DNA of 64,000 bases from Betaproteobacteria bacterium RIFCSPLOWO2_12_FULL_68_20 (GTDB taxonomy: Bacteria > Pseudomonadota > Gammaproteobacteria > Burkholderiales > SG8-39), in NCBI GenBank assembly GCA_001770655.1, contig MERQ01000061.1:18398-82397 (forward strand). The letters run 5' to 3'. This document shows positions 11,490-19,336 of this stretch, piece after piece. The position numbers and the translations under genes are program-made. The stretch's first letter is position 1, and each line of letters opens with the position of its first letter. The notes beneath the pieces are model-generated. The model made no database searches. It saw only the letters and a program-made list of their open reading frames with translations, and was not told where the DNA came from.

Positions 11490-11729
11490 ATGGATCGGCT
11501 GAGCGTTTGCAACGCCAAAGCGCGCTTTTTCGAGTTGATCGAGCGCGCGCAGGGCGGCCGCTCCACGCTGATCACCAAGAGCGGACGGGTGGTCGCGAAG
11601 ATCATTCCGGCGAAGGAGCGCGGGTGGGACCGAAGTGCAGTGCTCGACGAAGCGGAGCGACTGCGCAAGTCGCTTGAGGTCTCAAGGCGGGTCAAGCTTG
11701 CCGATCTGCTTGACGAGGGGCGACCCTAG
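11490..11729 (+). CDS. orphan Phd/YefM-type antitoxin
   Basis: A 79-residue protein with AsnAlaLysAlaArgPhePheGluLeuIleGlu, ThrLeuIleThrLysSerGlyArgValValAlaLysIleIlePro, which is the Phd/YefM DNA-binding fold, and an acidic C-terminal tail. No PIN or Doc toxin follows: the next bases run to 11775 without a gene and then an opposite-strand gene begins. It is probably the survivor of a broken pair, or it works with a distant toxin. Confidence 0.75.
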   Translation: MDRLSVCNAKARFFELIERAQGGRSTLITKSGRVVAKIIPAKERGWDRSAVLDEAERLRKSLEVSRRVKLADLLDEGRP

Positions 11730-11774
11730 GAGGGCCTTCGCCAGCAACACGAAAATCTGATCTGACCCCTTTTT

Positions 11775-12014
11775 CTAGTCCGGCCGCTTCTCGCCCCTGC
11801 GCACCCACACCCCGCGCGGGCGGCATTGCAGCACTTCGCTGCCGCTTTGCACGTAGGCGCCGAGCTCGAATTTCTCGCCGTTGAAGGTGCACACCCCCGT
11901 CTCGATATCGAGGTCGGGCGAGGCGGCGTGCTCGTCGTATTCGGACTCGTCGATGATCGGCGAGGTGTTCCGCTCGGGGTCCGGCGCTCCGACCTGCTGG
12001 ACGTGGTCCGTCAT
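11775..12014 (-). CDS. hypothetical protein (79 aa) with Cys pair
   Basis: A small acidic protein with ValCysThrPheAsnGlyGluLysPheGlu, ValLeuGlnCysArgProArgGlyValTrp and a basic C-terminus. The CysX-PheAsnGly ... GlnCys pattern loosely recalls DUF1496 proteins, but I would not assign it. GGAG lies seven bases before ATG. The FNR-type box at 12063, with GATACT as -10 (12041-12036), drives it divergently from the P-type ATPase. Confidence 0.6.
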   Translation of the reverse strand: MTDHVQQVGAPDPERNTSPIIDESEYDEHAASPDLDIETGVCTFNGEKFELGAYVQSGSEVLQCRPRGVWVRRGEKRPD

Positions 12015-12062
12015 GGCTTCTCCTTTCGTTGGGGCAGTATCGCCGCGCGCGGCAGGCGGGAC

Positions 12063-12076
12063 TTGACGTGCGTCAA
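12063..12076. promoter_or_regulatory. FNR/ANR-type box, divergent promoter
   Basis: TTGACGTGCGTCAA, a perfect palindrome apart from the central four bases. The plus side has a -10-like CACAAT at 12098-12103 and a predicted start at about 12111, one base before the ATPase GTG. The minus side has GATACT (12041-12036) and a predicted start at 12028. Confidence 0.75.
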
Positions 12077-12111
12077 CCGTCCGGGGCGCGCGAATCCCAC
12101 AATCGGACGGC

Positions 12112-14769
12112 GTGCACACCGCCCGCCTGACCGTAGAGGAAGCGCTCGCCAGCCTGCGCAGCGGAAAGGACGGTCTCGCCTCGCGCGAGGCCGCGCGGCG
12201 CGCCGCGGAATACGGGCCGAACCGCGTCGAGGAGGTGAAGCGCGAGCCCGCGCTCGTCCGCCTCGCGCGCCAGTTCACGCACTTCTTCGCGCTGATCCTC
12301 TGGGTCGCCGCGGGGCTCGCCTTCGCCGCCGAGGCGTTCCAGCCCGGCCAGGGCATGGCGACGCTCGGCACGGCGATCGCCGGCGTGATCGCACTGAACG
12401 GCGCGTTCGCGTACTGGCAGGAAGCGCGCGCCGAGCGGACCGTCGCGGCGCTGAGGGCGCTCCTTCCGCACCAGGTCACGGTGCTGCGAGACGGGGCGGC
12501 GACGCGCCTTCCCGCCGAGGCGCTCGTGCCGGGCGACGTGATCCTGGTGCAGCAGGGCGACGACGTGCCGGCCGACTGCCGCCTGATCGAGGCGCTGGGG
12601 CTGCGCGTCAACATCGCGACCGTCACCGGCGAGTCGCTGCCCAAGCCGCGCGGCGCCGATCCCGACCCGGCCGGCGAGCCCTTGCGCGCGCGCAACCTGC
12701 TCCTCGCCGGCACCTCGGTCGTCGCCGGCGAAGCGCGCGCGGTGGTGTACGCGACCGGCATGCGCACCGAGTTCGGCCGCATCGCGCAGCTCACCCAGGC
12801 GGCGCCCGAGCCGGCGTCGCCCTTGCAGAAGGAGATCGCGCGCATCTCGCGCCTGGTGGCGGTGCTCGCGGCCGGGCTCGGAGTGGTCTTCTTCGCGATC
12901 GGACAGCTGCTCGGCCTGGGCTTCTGGGCCAATCTGCTCTTCGCGATCGGCATCATCGTCGCCAACGTCCCGGAAGGGCTGCTGCCGACGGTGACGCTCG
13001 CGCTCGCGATGGCCACCCAGCGCATGGCGAAGCGCCGGGCGCTGATCCGGCACCTGCCCGCAGCCGAGGCGCTCGGCTCGGCCACCGTGATCGTCACCGA
13101 CAAGACCGGCACGCTCACCGAGAACCGCATGCGCGCGACGCACGCCTGCTTCGGCGAGGGCGCGCTCCGACTCGACTCGCTCGGCGATGAGGCGGCTGCG
13201 CACCGGCGGTTCTTCGAAGTCGCGCTTCACTGCCACAGCCTGCAGCGCGTGACCGACGACGGACGCGTGCGGCTGCTCGGGGATCCGATGGAGGCGGCGC
13301 TGGTCGAGATGGCCGAGCGCGCGCTCGGCGAGGCGCGCGTCGCGGCCAAGTCGGACGAGCTGCCGTTCGACGCCGACCGGCGCCGCATGTCCACCTTGCA
13401 CGAGACGCCTCGCGGCCGGCTGCTCTACTGCAAGGGCGCGCCCGAGGTCGTGCTGCCGATGTGCGTCGCGCCCGCGGCGCTGGGCGAGCGGCTGCGCAAG
13501 GCGCAGGAGGAAATGGCCGAGCGCGGGCTGCGCGTCCTCGCGCTCGCCTGGCGCGAGCTGCCGCCCGACGCGCCGCGCGAAGAGTGGGAAAGCCGGCTCG
13601 TCCTCGCGGGCCTGGTCGGCCTGGAGGACCCGCCGCGCCCGGAAGTGCCGGAGGCGGTCGCGAAATGCCGCGCGGCCGGTATCCGCGTGATCATGGTGAC
13701 CGGCGACCATCCGCACACCGCGGTATCGGTGGCGCGAGCGATCGGCCTTTCGCCCTCGGGCTCGCCCGCGGTGGTGATCGGCGAAGCCGTCGCGCGCATG
13801 AGCGAGGCGCAACTGCAGCTCGCGCTCGACGCGCCGGAGATTCTTTTTGCGCGCGTCAGCGCCGACCAGAAGCTGAGGATCGTGCAGGCGCTGCAGAGAA
13901 AGGGCCACGTGGTCGCAGTCACCGGGGACGGGGTGAACGACGCGCCGGCGCTGCGCGCGGCGGACATCGGCATCGCCATGGGCGTGGTCGGCACCGACGT
14001 GGCGCGCGAGTCGGCCGACATGGTGCTCCTCGACGACAACTTCGCCTCGATCGTGGCGGCGATCGAGGAAGGGCGCGCGGTGTTCGACAACATCCGCAAG
14101 TTCCTCGCCTACATCCTCACCTCGAACGTCCCGGAGATCGTGCCCTACCTCGCTTTCGTACTGTTCAGGATTCCGCTGCCGCTCACCATCATCCAGATCC
14201 TGGCGGTGGATCTGGGCACCGACATGCTGCCGGCGCTCGCGCTCGGCGCGGAGCGCCCGGCGCCGGAGGTCATGCGGCGCCCGCCGCGGCCGCGCGCCGA
14301 GCGGCTGCTGAATGCGGCGCTGCTCGTGCGCGCGTATCTCTGGCTCGGGATGCTCGAGGCGGTCGCCGCGCTCGCGGCATATTTCTACGTGCTCGACTCC
14401 GGAGGCTGGCGCTACGGCGAGGCGCTTGGCTCCCTGGACCCGCTCTATCTCCAGGCCACCACTGCCTGCCTCGCGGCCATCGTCGTCATGCAGGTCGTGA
14501 ACGTGTTCCTGTGCCGGGATCCCGCGCGCTCGACATTCTCGTTCGGCTTCATGTCGAACCCGCTCATCCTGTGGGGCATCGGGTTCGAGCTCGTGCTCAT
14601 CGCCGCGATCGTGTACACGCCCTGGGGCCAGGCGCTCTTCGGCACTGCGGCGCTGCCGGTGGAGGTGTGGCTCTACGTGCTGCCGTTCGCCGCGGCGATG
14701 CTCGCGCTCGAGGAAGCGCGCAAGCTGCTCGCGCGAAAACGTGGTCTGTCCCTGATTTCTAGCCCTTGA
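12112..14769 (+). CDS. P-type ATPase, type IIC-like (Na,K-ATPase related)
   Basis: A cation pump of 885 residues with the actuator ThrGlyGlu motif, the phosphorylation motif AspLysThrGlyThr (Asp near 330), the hinge GlyAspGlyValAsnAspAlaProAla and about ten membrane helices. M4 reads AsnValProGluGlyLeuLeuProThrValThr; M5-M6 read TyrIleLeuThrSerAsnValProGlu and AspLeuGlyThrAspMetLeuProAla. These are the signatures of animal Na,K/H,K-ATPases (IIC), not of Ca pumps. No beta subunit is encoded nearby. The GTG start lies at the predicted transcription start of the FNR-type promoter. The ion is inferred from motif class only. Confidence 0.9.
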   Translation: MHTARLTVEEALASLRSGKDGLASREAARRAAEYGPNRVEEVKREPALVRLARQFTHFFALILWVAAGLAFAAEAFQPGQGMATLGTAIAGVIALNGAFAYWQEARAERTVAALRALLPHQVTVLRDGAATRLPAEALVPGDVILVQQGDDVPADCRLIEALGLRVNIATVTGESLPKPRGADPDPAGEPLRARNLLLAGTSVVAGEARAVVYATGMRTEFGRIAQLTQAAPEPASPLQKEIARISRLVAVLAAGLGVVFFAIGQLLGLGFWANLLFAIGIIVANVPEGLLPTVTLALAMATQRMAKRRALIRHLPAAEALGSATVIVTDKTGTLTENRMRATHACFGEGALRLDSLGDEAAAHRRFFEVALHCHSLQRVTDDGRVRLLGDPMEAALVEMAERALGEARVAAKSDELPFDADRRRMSTLHETPRGRLLYCKGAPEVVLPMCVAPAALGERLRKAQEEMAERGLRVLALAWRELPPDAPREEWESRLVLAGLVGLEDPPRPEVPEAVAKCRAAGIRVIMVTGDHPHTAVSVARAIGLSPSGSPAVVIGEAVARMSEAQLQLALDAPEILFARVSADQKLRIVQALQRKGHVVAVTGDGVNDAPALRAADIGIAMGVVGTDVARESADMVLLDDNFASIVAAIEEGRAVFDNIRKFLAYILTSNVPEIVPYLAFVLFRIPLPLTIIQILAVDLGTDMLPALALGAERPAPEVMRRPPRPRAERLLNAALLVRAYLWLGMLEAVAALAAYFYVLDSGGWRYGEALGSLDPLYLQATTACLAAIVVMQVVNVFLCRDPARSTFSFGFMSNPLILWGIGFELVLIAAIVYTPWGQALFGTAALPVEVWLYVLPFAAAMLALEEARKLLARKRGLSLISSP

Positions 14770-16189
14770 CGCACACCAGCGGCTCGAGCCGCGCAACGGT
14801 GCGCGCAAGTCCCGCCGCGTCGGCCGCGTCCACCACCGCCGCGACGTCCTTGTAGGCTTCCGGCGCCTCCTCCGCGATGCCGCGCATCGAAGGGCTCTTC
14901 ACGATGATGCCGCGCGCGGCGAGCTGGTCCACCACCGCGCGGCCTTTCCAGGTCTTCAGCGCCTGGTGCCGGCTCATCGCGCGCCCGGCGCCGTGGCAGG
15001 CCGAGCTGAAGGCGAGCGCCTCGGATTCCTTCGTTCCGGCGAGCACGTAGGAGCCGGTACCCATCGAGCCGCCGATCAGCACCGGCTGGCCCGCCGCGCG
15101 CAGCGCCCCCGGCACGTCGGGATGACCCGGGCCGAAGGCGCGCGTCGCGCCTTTCCTGTGCACGTAGAGCTTGCGCTTGCCCCCGTCGGTGCGGTGCTCT
15201 TCCACCTTGCAGGTGTTGTGCGACACGTCGTAGAGGAGCGGCAGCCTCGCCTGCGGCAGCATGCGGCGGAAGACCTTCCTCACCAGGTCGGTGAGGATCT
15301 GGCGGTTGGCGAGCGCGCAGTTGATCCCTGCGCGCATCGCGCCGAGATAGTCCTGGCCGACCTCGGAATTAATCGGCGCGCAGGCGAGCTCGCGATCGGG
15401 AAGACGGATGCCGTGCTGCGGGGCGGCGATCGCCATCCTCTTCAGGAAATCGGTGCCGATCTGGTGCCCGAGGCCTCGCGAGCCGCAGTGGATCATCACC
15501 ACGATGTCGCCGAGCGCAAGGCCGTACGCCCGCGCGATCGCCTCGTCGTGCACGCGGGTCACTTCCTGCACTTCGAGATAGTGGTTGCCGCTGCCGAGCG
15601 TACCCATCTCGTCGCGCTGGCGCTTTTTCGCCTGCGGCGAGACGCAACCGGGCTTGGCGTGCTTCATCTGCCCGTTCTCCTCGATTCGCTCGAGATCCTC
15701 GGGCACGCCCCAGCCGCGCTGCACCGCCCACGCGGCTCCGCCCGCGAGCATCGCGTCCATCTCCGCGTCGCCGAGGCGGATCTCGCCGGTGCTGCCGACG
15801 CCCGCGGGGATGGCACGGGAGAGCTCGTGCGCGAGCGCCTGCTGCACCGCCACCACGTCAGGGCGCGTCAGTCCGGTGTGCAGGCAGCGCACGCCGCAGG
15901 AAATGTCGAAGCCCACTCCGCCCGCCGACACTACCCCGCCCTCGTCCGGGTCGAATGCAGCCACGCCGCCGATCGGAAATCCGTAGCCCCAGTGCGCGTC
16001 CGGCATGGCGTAGGACGCCTTCACGATGCCGGGCAGCGCGGCGACGTTCACCGCCTGCTCGTACACCTTGCGGTCCATGTCGCGCATCAGCGCCTCGCTC
16101 GCGAAGATCACCGCCGGCACGCGCATCGCGCCCTGCTGCGGGATCTCCCACTCGTATTCCGAGCGCCGCTCGAGGAGATTCAGGTCCAT
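14759..16189 (-). CDS. rtcB: RNA-splicing ligase RtcB
   Basis: A GTP-dependent RNA ligase of 476 residues that joins 2',3'-cyclic phosphate or 3'-phosphate ends to 5'-OH ends. ProAspAlaHisTrpGlyTyrGlyPheProIleGlyGly, GlyGlyValGlyPheAspIleSerCysGlyValArg, GlySerGlyAsnHisTyrLeuGlu and the guanylylated His in SerAlaCysHisGlyAlaGlyArg (His399) are all present. It follows the archease gene by one base and converges on the ATPase with an 11-base overlap. The Mn-binding Cys98 and His residues are intact. Confidence 0.96.
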   Translation of the reverse strand: MDLNLLERRSEYEWEIPQQGAMRVPAVIFASEALMRDMDRKVYEQAVNVAALPGIVKASYAMPDAHWGYGFPIGGVAAFDPDEGGVVSAGGVGFDISCGVRCLHTGLTRPDVVAVQQALAHELSRAIPAGVGSTGEIRLGDAEMDAMLAGGAAWAVQRGWGVPEDLERIEENGQMKHAKPGCVSPQAKKRQRDEMGTLGSGNHYLEVQEVTRVHDEAIARAYGLALGDIVVMIHCGSRGLGHQIGTDFLKRMAIAAPQHGIRLPDRELACAPINSEVGQDYLGAMRAGINCALANRQILTDLVRKVFRRMLPQARLPLLYDVSHNTCKVEEHRTDGGKRKLYVHRKGATRAFGPGHPDVPGALRAAGQPVLIGGSMGTGSYVLAGTKESEALAFSSACHGAGRAMSRHQALKTWKGRAVVDQLAARGIIVKSPSMRGIAEEAPEAYKDVAAVVDAADAAGLARTVARLEPLVCVKG

Positions 16190-16190
16190 G

Positions 16191-16892
16191 TCACACGTCT
16201 ACCACGGTCTGCGCCACCCAGCCGCCGTTGTCGCGCGCGACGCGAAGCGTCGTGTAGGTGGCGCCCTTCACTTCCACCGCCGGATGGTGCCGCGCGACGT
16301 CCACCTGCTCGCCCCAGGCCGCGCCGGCGAGCCTGCCGCCCCGGATGCGCACCCTGAAGCGCGAAAAGAGCATCTTGCGGGTGGACATCTCGTAGACGAG
16401 CGCGTTCAGCCACTCGGCAAAAAGCAGCTCGTCGTCCGGCGCCTCGCACTCGATCGCGACCCGCTCGCGCGGCTCGACCTCGGCGAGATCCGTCACCACG
16501 GCGGTGAGCGCGAGCGCGGCCTGGGCGAAGGCCTCGGCCCGGCTCGCGCCGCGCCCGCGCACGCCGACGTCCGCGCCGTGCTCGAAATGCTCCCACGCGC
16601 CGGGTCCGCGCTTCGCGCAGGCGCGCAGATGAGGCCCCCATTCGGCGCGCAGCCTCTCGCGCACGGCCGCGTCGCTCAGGCTCGCTCGCAACTCGGCGGG
16701 GTCCACGCGCAGCCTGACGGCCTGCCAGCCTTCCTTCATCGCGCACTCGACCGCGAGCACCCAGCCGCCCTCTTTGCGCTCCACCGTGTAGACGAACGCG
16801 CGCAGCCCCACCTCGTCCAATAAATGCTCGACTGCCTCGCGGGCGCTGCGGATGTCCTGTGCGAGCGGCATGGGAGTCGCGGATTCTGCCAT
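16191..16892 (-). CDS. archease with an extra N-terminal domain
   Basis: A 233-residue protein; typical archeases have about 140. Residues 100-233 are the archease domain: [32 protein letters not shown] and the final ValValAspVal. Archease promotes guanylylation and multiple turnover by RtcB, which is encoded immediately downstream. Residues 1-98 form an unrecognised soluble domain ([16 protein letters not shown]). The usual His after ThrTyr is Thr here. The start is uncertain because no ribosome site is visible. Confidence 0.85.
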   Translation of the reverse strand: MAESATPMPLAQDIRSAREAVEHLLDEVGLRAFVYTVERKEGGWVLAVECAMKEGWQAVRLRVDPAELRASLSDAAVRERLRAEWGPHLRACAKRGPGAWEHFEHGADVGVRGRGASRAEAFAQAALALTAVVTDLAEVEPRERVAIECEAPDDELLFAEWLNALVYEMSTRKMLFSRFRVRIRGGRLAGAAWGEQVDVARHHPAVEVKGATYTTLRVARDNGGWVAQTVVDV

Positions 16893-16970
16893 TCAGGGCC
16901 GGCCGGCGTAGAAGGTTTCGGCCCAGGCGTCGTAGTTCCAGCCGCTCGTGCCGATGCAAGCGCGACCTGC
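16893..16970 (-). pseudogene. remnant of a DUF72-like N-terminus
   Basis: In one reading frame upstream of archease the translation is AlaCysIleGlyThrSerGlyTrpAsnTyrAspAlaTrpAlaGluThrPheTyr, followed shortly by a stop that abuts the archease ATG. GlyThrSerGlyTrp-TyrXXTrp is the start signature of DUF72 (YecE-like) proteins of about 250 residues. Nothing else of such a gene remains. The match is short, so chance cannot be excluded. Confidence 0.35.
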
Positions 16971-16977
16971 GCGGCGC

Positions 16978-16991
16978 TTGCGCCATGTCAA
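16978..16991. promoter_or_regulatory. degenerate FNR-type box
   Basis: TTGCGCCATGTCAA keeps the right half perfectly and deviates in the left. On the plus side a -10-like TATGTT lies at 17013-17018, the same 28.5-base distance from the box centre as in the other promoters, and the gene start at 17039 has a good GCAGGAG site. Whether the minus side drives archease-rtcB is unclear (CATCGG at 16956-16951 is poor). Confidence 0.5.
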
Positions 16992-17038
16992 ATCCCGCCT
17001 CATTCCCTGGAGTATGTTAGCGGCGCAGGAGTCCCTGC

Positions 17039-17397
17039 ATGAAGATCGACGGCACCGAATTCGGGACCATCACCATCGACGGCAGGACCTACGATCACGA
17101 CGTCCTGATCGACCTCTCGGGAGAGGTCTCCAAGCGCAAGAAGAAGCTCTCCAAGAAGGTCTACGGCACTTCGCACACGATTTCCAGGGACGAAGCCGAG
17201 TATGTCTACCCCAGAAGGGCTGCCAGGAGCTGATCCTCGGCACCGGGCAGTACGGCAAGGTGCGGCTCTCGCCCGAGGCGGCCGCATATTTCGAGAACAA
17301 GGACTGCCCGGTGATCGCGAAGCCCACGCCGGAGGCGATCCAGGCCTACAACAAGTCGACGGCGAGGAAGATCGGGCTGTTCCACGTGACCTGCTGA
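17039..17397 (+). pseudogene. Mth938/NDUFAF3-like domain protein, frameshifted
   Basis: The first frame (17039-17233) gives a beta-rich start, AspGlyThrGluPheGlyThrIleThrIleAspGlyArgThrTyr, and continues to GluAlaGluTyrValTyr. The rest of the domain continues in another frame from about 17213: GlyCysGlnGluLeuIleLeuGlyThrGlyGlnTyrGly and SerThrAlaArgLysIleGlyLeuPheHisValThrCys. Restoring frame near 17206-17214 needs one inserted or two deleted bases, giving a normal protein of about 119 residues. It could be a sequencing error or a real lesion. A good ribosome site and FNR-type promoter remain. Confidence 0.7.
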
Positions 17398-17404
17398 CAC
17401 CGCC

Positions 17405-17572
17405 ATGATCCGCAACCGGCGCATCCGGCGCACGACGGCGATCGCGCTGCTCGCCGCGGGAGCCTTGCTGATGTGGCTCGCGCCGCAAACGCTCGCCGGC
17501 GCGGCGCTGCTCGCGCTCGGCATCGCGCTGGAGGCGATCGGCATCGCCGTCGAGCGCCGCGGCAAGGGCTGA
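17405..17572 (+). CDS. small hydrophobic membrane protein (55 aa)
   Basis: A short protein with a basic start (IleArgAsnArgArgIleArgArg), two Leu/Ala-rich helices (about 11-27 and 29-48) and a basic ArgArgGlyLysGly tail. It follows the frameshifted gene by seven bases, so it probably shares its transcript. Family unknown. Confidence 0.55.
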   Translation: MIRNRRIRRTTAIALLAAGALLMWLAPQTLAGAALLALGIALEAIGIAVERRGKG

Positions 17573-17590
17573 CGCGCGGCGCGCCGCGGC

Positions 17591-18412
17591 ATGAAGGACG
17601 CCGACTGCGTCGTCTTCCTTCAGTGGGCGCTGCCGCGGCTCGGCCTGCGCTGGCCGGGGTTCCGCAAGGTGCGGCGGCAGGTGTGCAAGCGCATCGCGCG
17701 CCGCGCGCGGGAACTGGGCCTCGCCGATGTGTCCGGCTATCGCCTTCACCTCGATTCCCACGCGCCCGAATGGGACGCGCTCGCCGCGCTGTGCACGGTT
17801 TCGATTTCGCGCTTCTACCGCGACCGGGGCGTGTTCGATTGCCTCGGTGACAAGGTCCTTCCCGCGCTCGCCGAAGCCGCGCTGGCGCGCGGCGCGGCGC
17901 GCCTCGAATGCTGGAGCGCGGGCTGCGCGTCGGGCGAGGAACCGTACACGCTCGCGATCCAGTGGCGGCACGCCCTTCAGCCGCGCTTTCCGCGCCTGGA
18001 CATCCGCGTGCTCGGCACCGATGTCGACGCGAAGCTGATCGAGCGGGCACGCACCGGCTGCTACCGGGTCGCGAGCCTCAAGGAGCTGCCTGACGCGTGG
18101 CGCGAGAAGGCGTTCGAGAAGGAAGGCCTGCTTCTCCGCCTGAAGCAGGGGTTTCGCCGCGGCGTCGAATTCGAAAAGCAGGATTTGCTCGAGCAACTGC
18201 CGCACGACCGCTTCGATCTCATCCTGTGCCGAAACCTCGCGTTCACCTATTTCGACTCCGCGCGCGCGCAGGCGAGCCTCGAGCGACTTGCCGGCCGCTT
18301 GCGTCCCGGCGGCGCGCTCGTGACCGGCGCCCACGAGAAGCTGCCGCCCGGCAGCCCGTTCGCCGAATGGCCGGGCTGCCGCGCGGTCTACCGGCTGGCG
18401 CAGGCCGACTGA
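17591..18412 (+). CDS. CheR-family protein methyltransferase
   Basis: A 273-residue SAM-dependent methyltransferase. The SAM motif GluCysTrpSerAlaGlyCysAlaSerGlyGluGluProTyr (about 115-128), SerIleSerArgPheTyrArgAsp, GlyThrAspValAsp and LeuIleLeuCysArgAsnLeuAlaPheThrTyrPhe are CheR signatures. CheR methylates glutamates of chemoreceptors, but no chemotaxis gene lies near, and the N-terminal docking domain is short. A stand-alone signalling methyltransferase with another target is likely. It ends one base from hsp20, convergent. Confidence 0.88.
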   Translation: MKDADCVVFLQWALPRLGLRWPGFRKVRRQVCKRIARRARELGLADVSGYRLHLDSHAPEWDALAALCTVSISRFYRDRGVFDCLGDKVLPALAEAALARGAARLECWSAGCASGEEPYTLAIQWRHALQPRFPRLDIRVLGTDVDAKLIERARTGCYRVASLKELPDAWREKAFEKEGLLLRLKQGFRRGVEFEKQDLLEQLPHDRFDLILCRNLAFTYFDSARAQASLERLAGRLRPGGALVTGAHEKLPPGSPFAEWPGCRAVYRLAQAD

Positions 18413-18413
18413 G

Positions 18414-18905
18414 TCAGTCGATCCTGATGGTGCGCCGCTTGGCCTTCTCGACCTTGGGAAGCGTCAGCTCGAGCATGCCGTCCTTCATCTCGGCCTTCAC
18501 TTTCGACTCGTCGACCTCGGCCGGGAGCGTGAGCGTGCGCGAGAACGCGCCGCGCGAGATCTCGCAGCGCCAATAGTCGCCCTTCTCTTCCTTCTCCTCG
18601 TGCTTGGACTCGCCCTTGATGGTGAGCGTGTTGCCCGAGATGGAGACCTCGATGTCCTCCTTGTTCACCCCGGGCACCTCGGCGCGCACCACCACGTCGT
18701 CCTTGCGGTCCACCACGTCCGCTTTCGGAAGCTTCCAGTCGAATTCCGAGGGCACCGGGCGCTCCCACCGCAACGGCCGCAGCCAGCCGCGGCCGAAGAA
18801 CTCGTCGAACATGCGGTCCATCTGCTCGAACGGGCTCACTGCGCGCGCCGGCATTCTCTCGATTTCGCCTTTCGCTACCGGGACATCCTTGCGTTTCTCT
18901 GCCAT
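18414..18905 (-). CDS. small heat-shock protein, Hsp20/alpha-crystallin family
   Basis: A 163-residue cytoplasmic holdase. The N-terminal ProPheGluGlnMetAspArgMetPheAspGluPhePhe region, an alpha-crystallin domain (about 62-155) with AspValValValArgAlaGluValProGlyVal and GlyAsnThrLeuThrIleLysGlyGlu, and the AspGlyMetLeuGluLeuThrLeuProLys strand are all present. The C-terminal IXI anchor appears as ThrIleArgIleAsp. AGGAG precedes ATG. It is 17 bases downstream of the 106-residue gene and likely expressed from the FNR-type promoter at 19321. Confidence 0.95.
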   Translation of the reverse strand: MAEKRKDVPVAKGEIERMPARAVSPFEQMDRMFDEFFGRGWLRPLRWERPVPSEFDWKLPKADVVDRKDDVVVRAEVPGVNKEDIEVSISGNTLTIKGESKHEEKEEKGDYWRCEISRGAFSRTLTLPAEVDESKVKAEMKDGMLELTLPKVEKAKRRTIRID

Positions 18906-18922
18906 GGTCTTTCTCCTGTGTG

Positions 18923-19243
18923 TCATGACTTGCGGTTGCGCGGCTCGCGCACCTGCTCCGGGGTCGGCACGTGCGTGCGATCCGCGGTGACGCGGCAGGT
19001 CGGGCGCCGGTTGGCGCGGTCGTAGCCGTTCGAGTGGTGAAACGCCCGCAGGTTCTCCGGCGTGTCGGACCCGCCGGCGGAGACGTTCTCGATCTTCCAG
19101 CCGAAATCCGAGCCCTCCTGCCCGTAGTCGCCGCGCCGGATCCAGGCCCCGCACTCGTCCTCGCGCCACGTCTCGGGATTCAGCTCGGTGAAGGCGCGCG
19201 CCCTGCGCCACACCTGATCGATCACCTGCTCGGTGTAGGCCAT
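18923..19243 (-). CDS. hypothetical protein (106 aa), HNH-like motif
   Basis: A soluble protein of unknown function. The central part, GluAsnValSerAlaGlyGlySerAspThrProGluAsnLeuArgAlaPheHis, followed by His-Ser-Asn and ArgAlaAsnArg, resembles the treble-clef part of HNH endonucleases (AspHis..GlyGlySerXXXXAsnLeu..Leu.Cys..Asn). The catalytic AspHis is replaced by GluAsn, so nuclease activity is doubtful. A predicted 43-base leader from the FNR-type box at 19321 precedes it, and hsp20 follows. Confidence 0.65.
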   Translation of the reverse strand: MAYTEQVIDQVWRRARAFTELNPETWREDECGAWIRRGDYGQEGSDFGWKIENVSAGGSDTPENLRAFHHSNGYDRANRRPTCRVTADRTHVPTPEQVREPRNRKS

Positions 19244-19320
19244 GATCTCAGTGCGACATATCGTCAGCCCACCGGGGCACTCATGCTGCGAGAATCATCG
19301 CGCCGGCGCGGCGCTCGGGC

Positions 19321-19334
19321 TTGATCCTGATCAA
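19321..19334. promoter_or_regulatory. consensus FNR box
   Basis: TTGATCCTGATCAA matches the FNR consensus in all ten positions. The minus-strand -10-like GATGAT lies at 19299-19294, 28.5 bases from the box centre; the predicted start is at 19286. It serves the 106-residue gene and hsp20. The plus side faces the 3' end of rtcA, so only the minus promoter makes sense. Confidence 0.8.
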
Positions 19335-19336
19335 TC

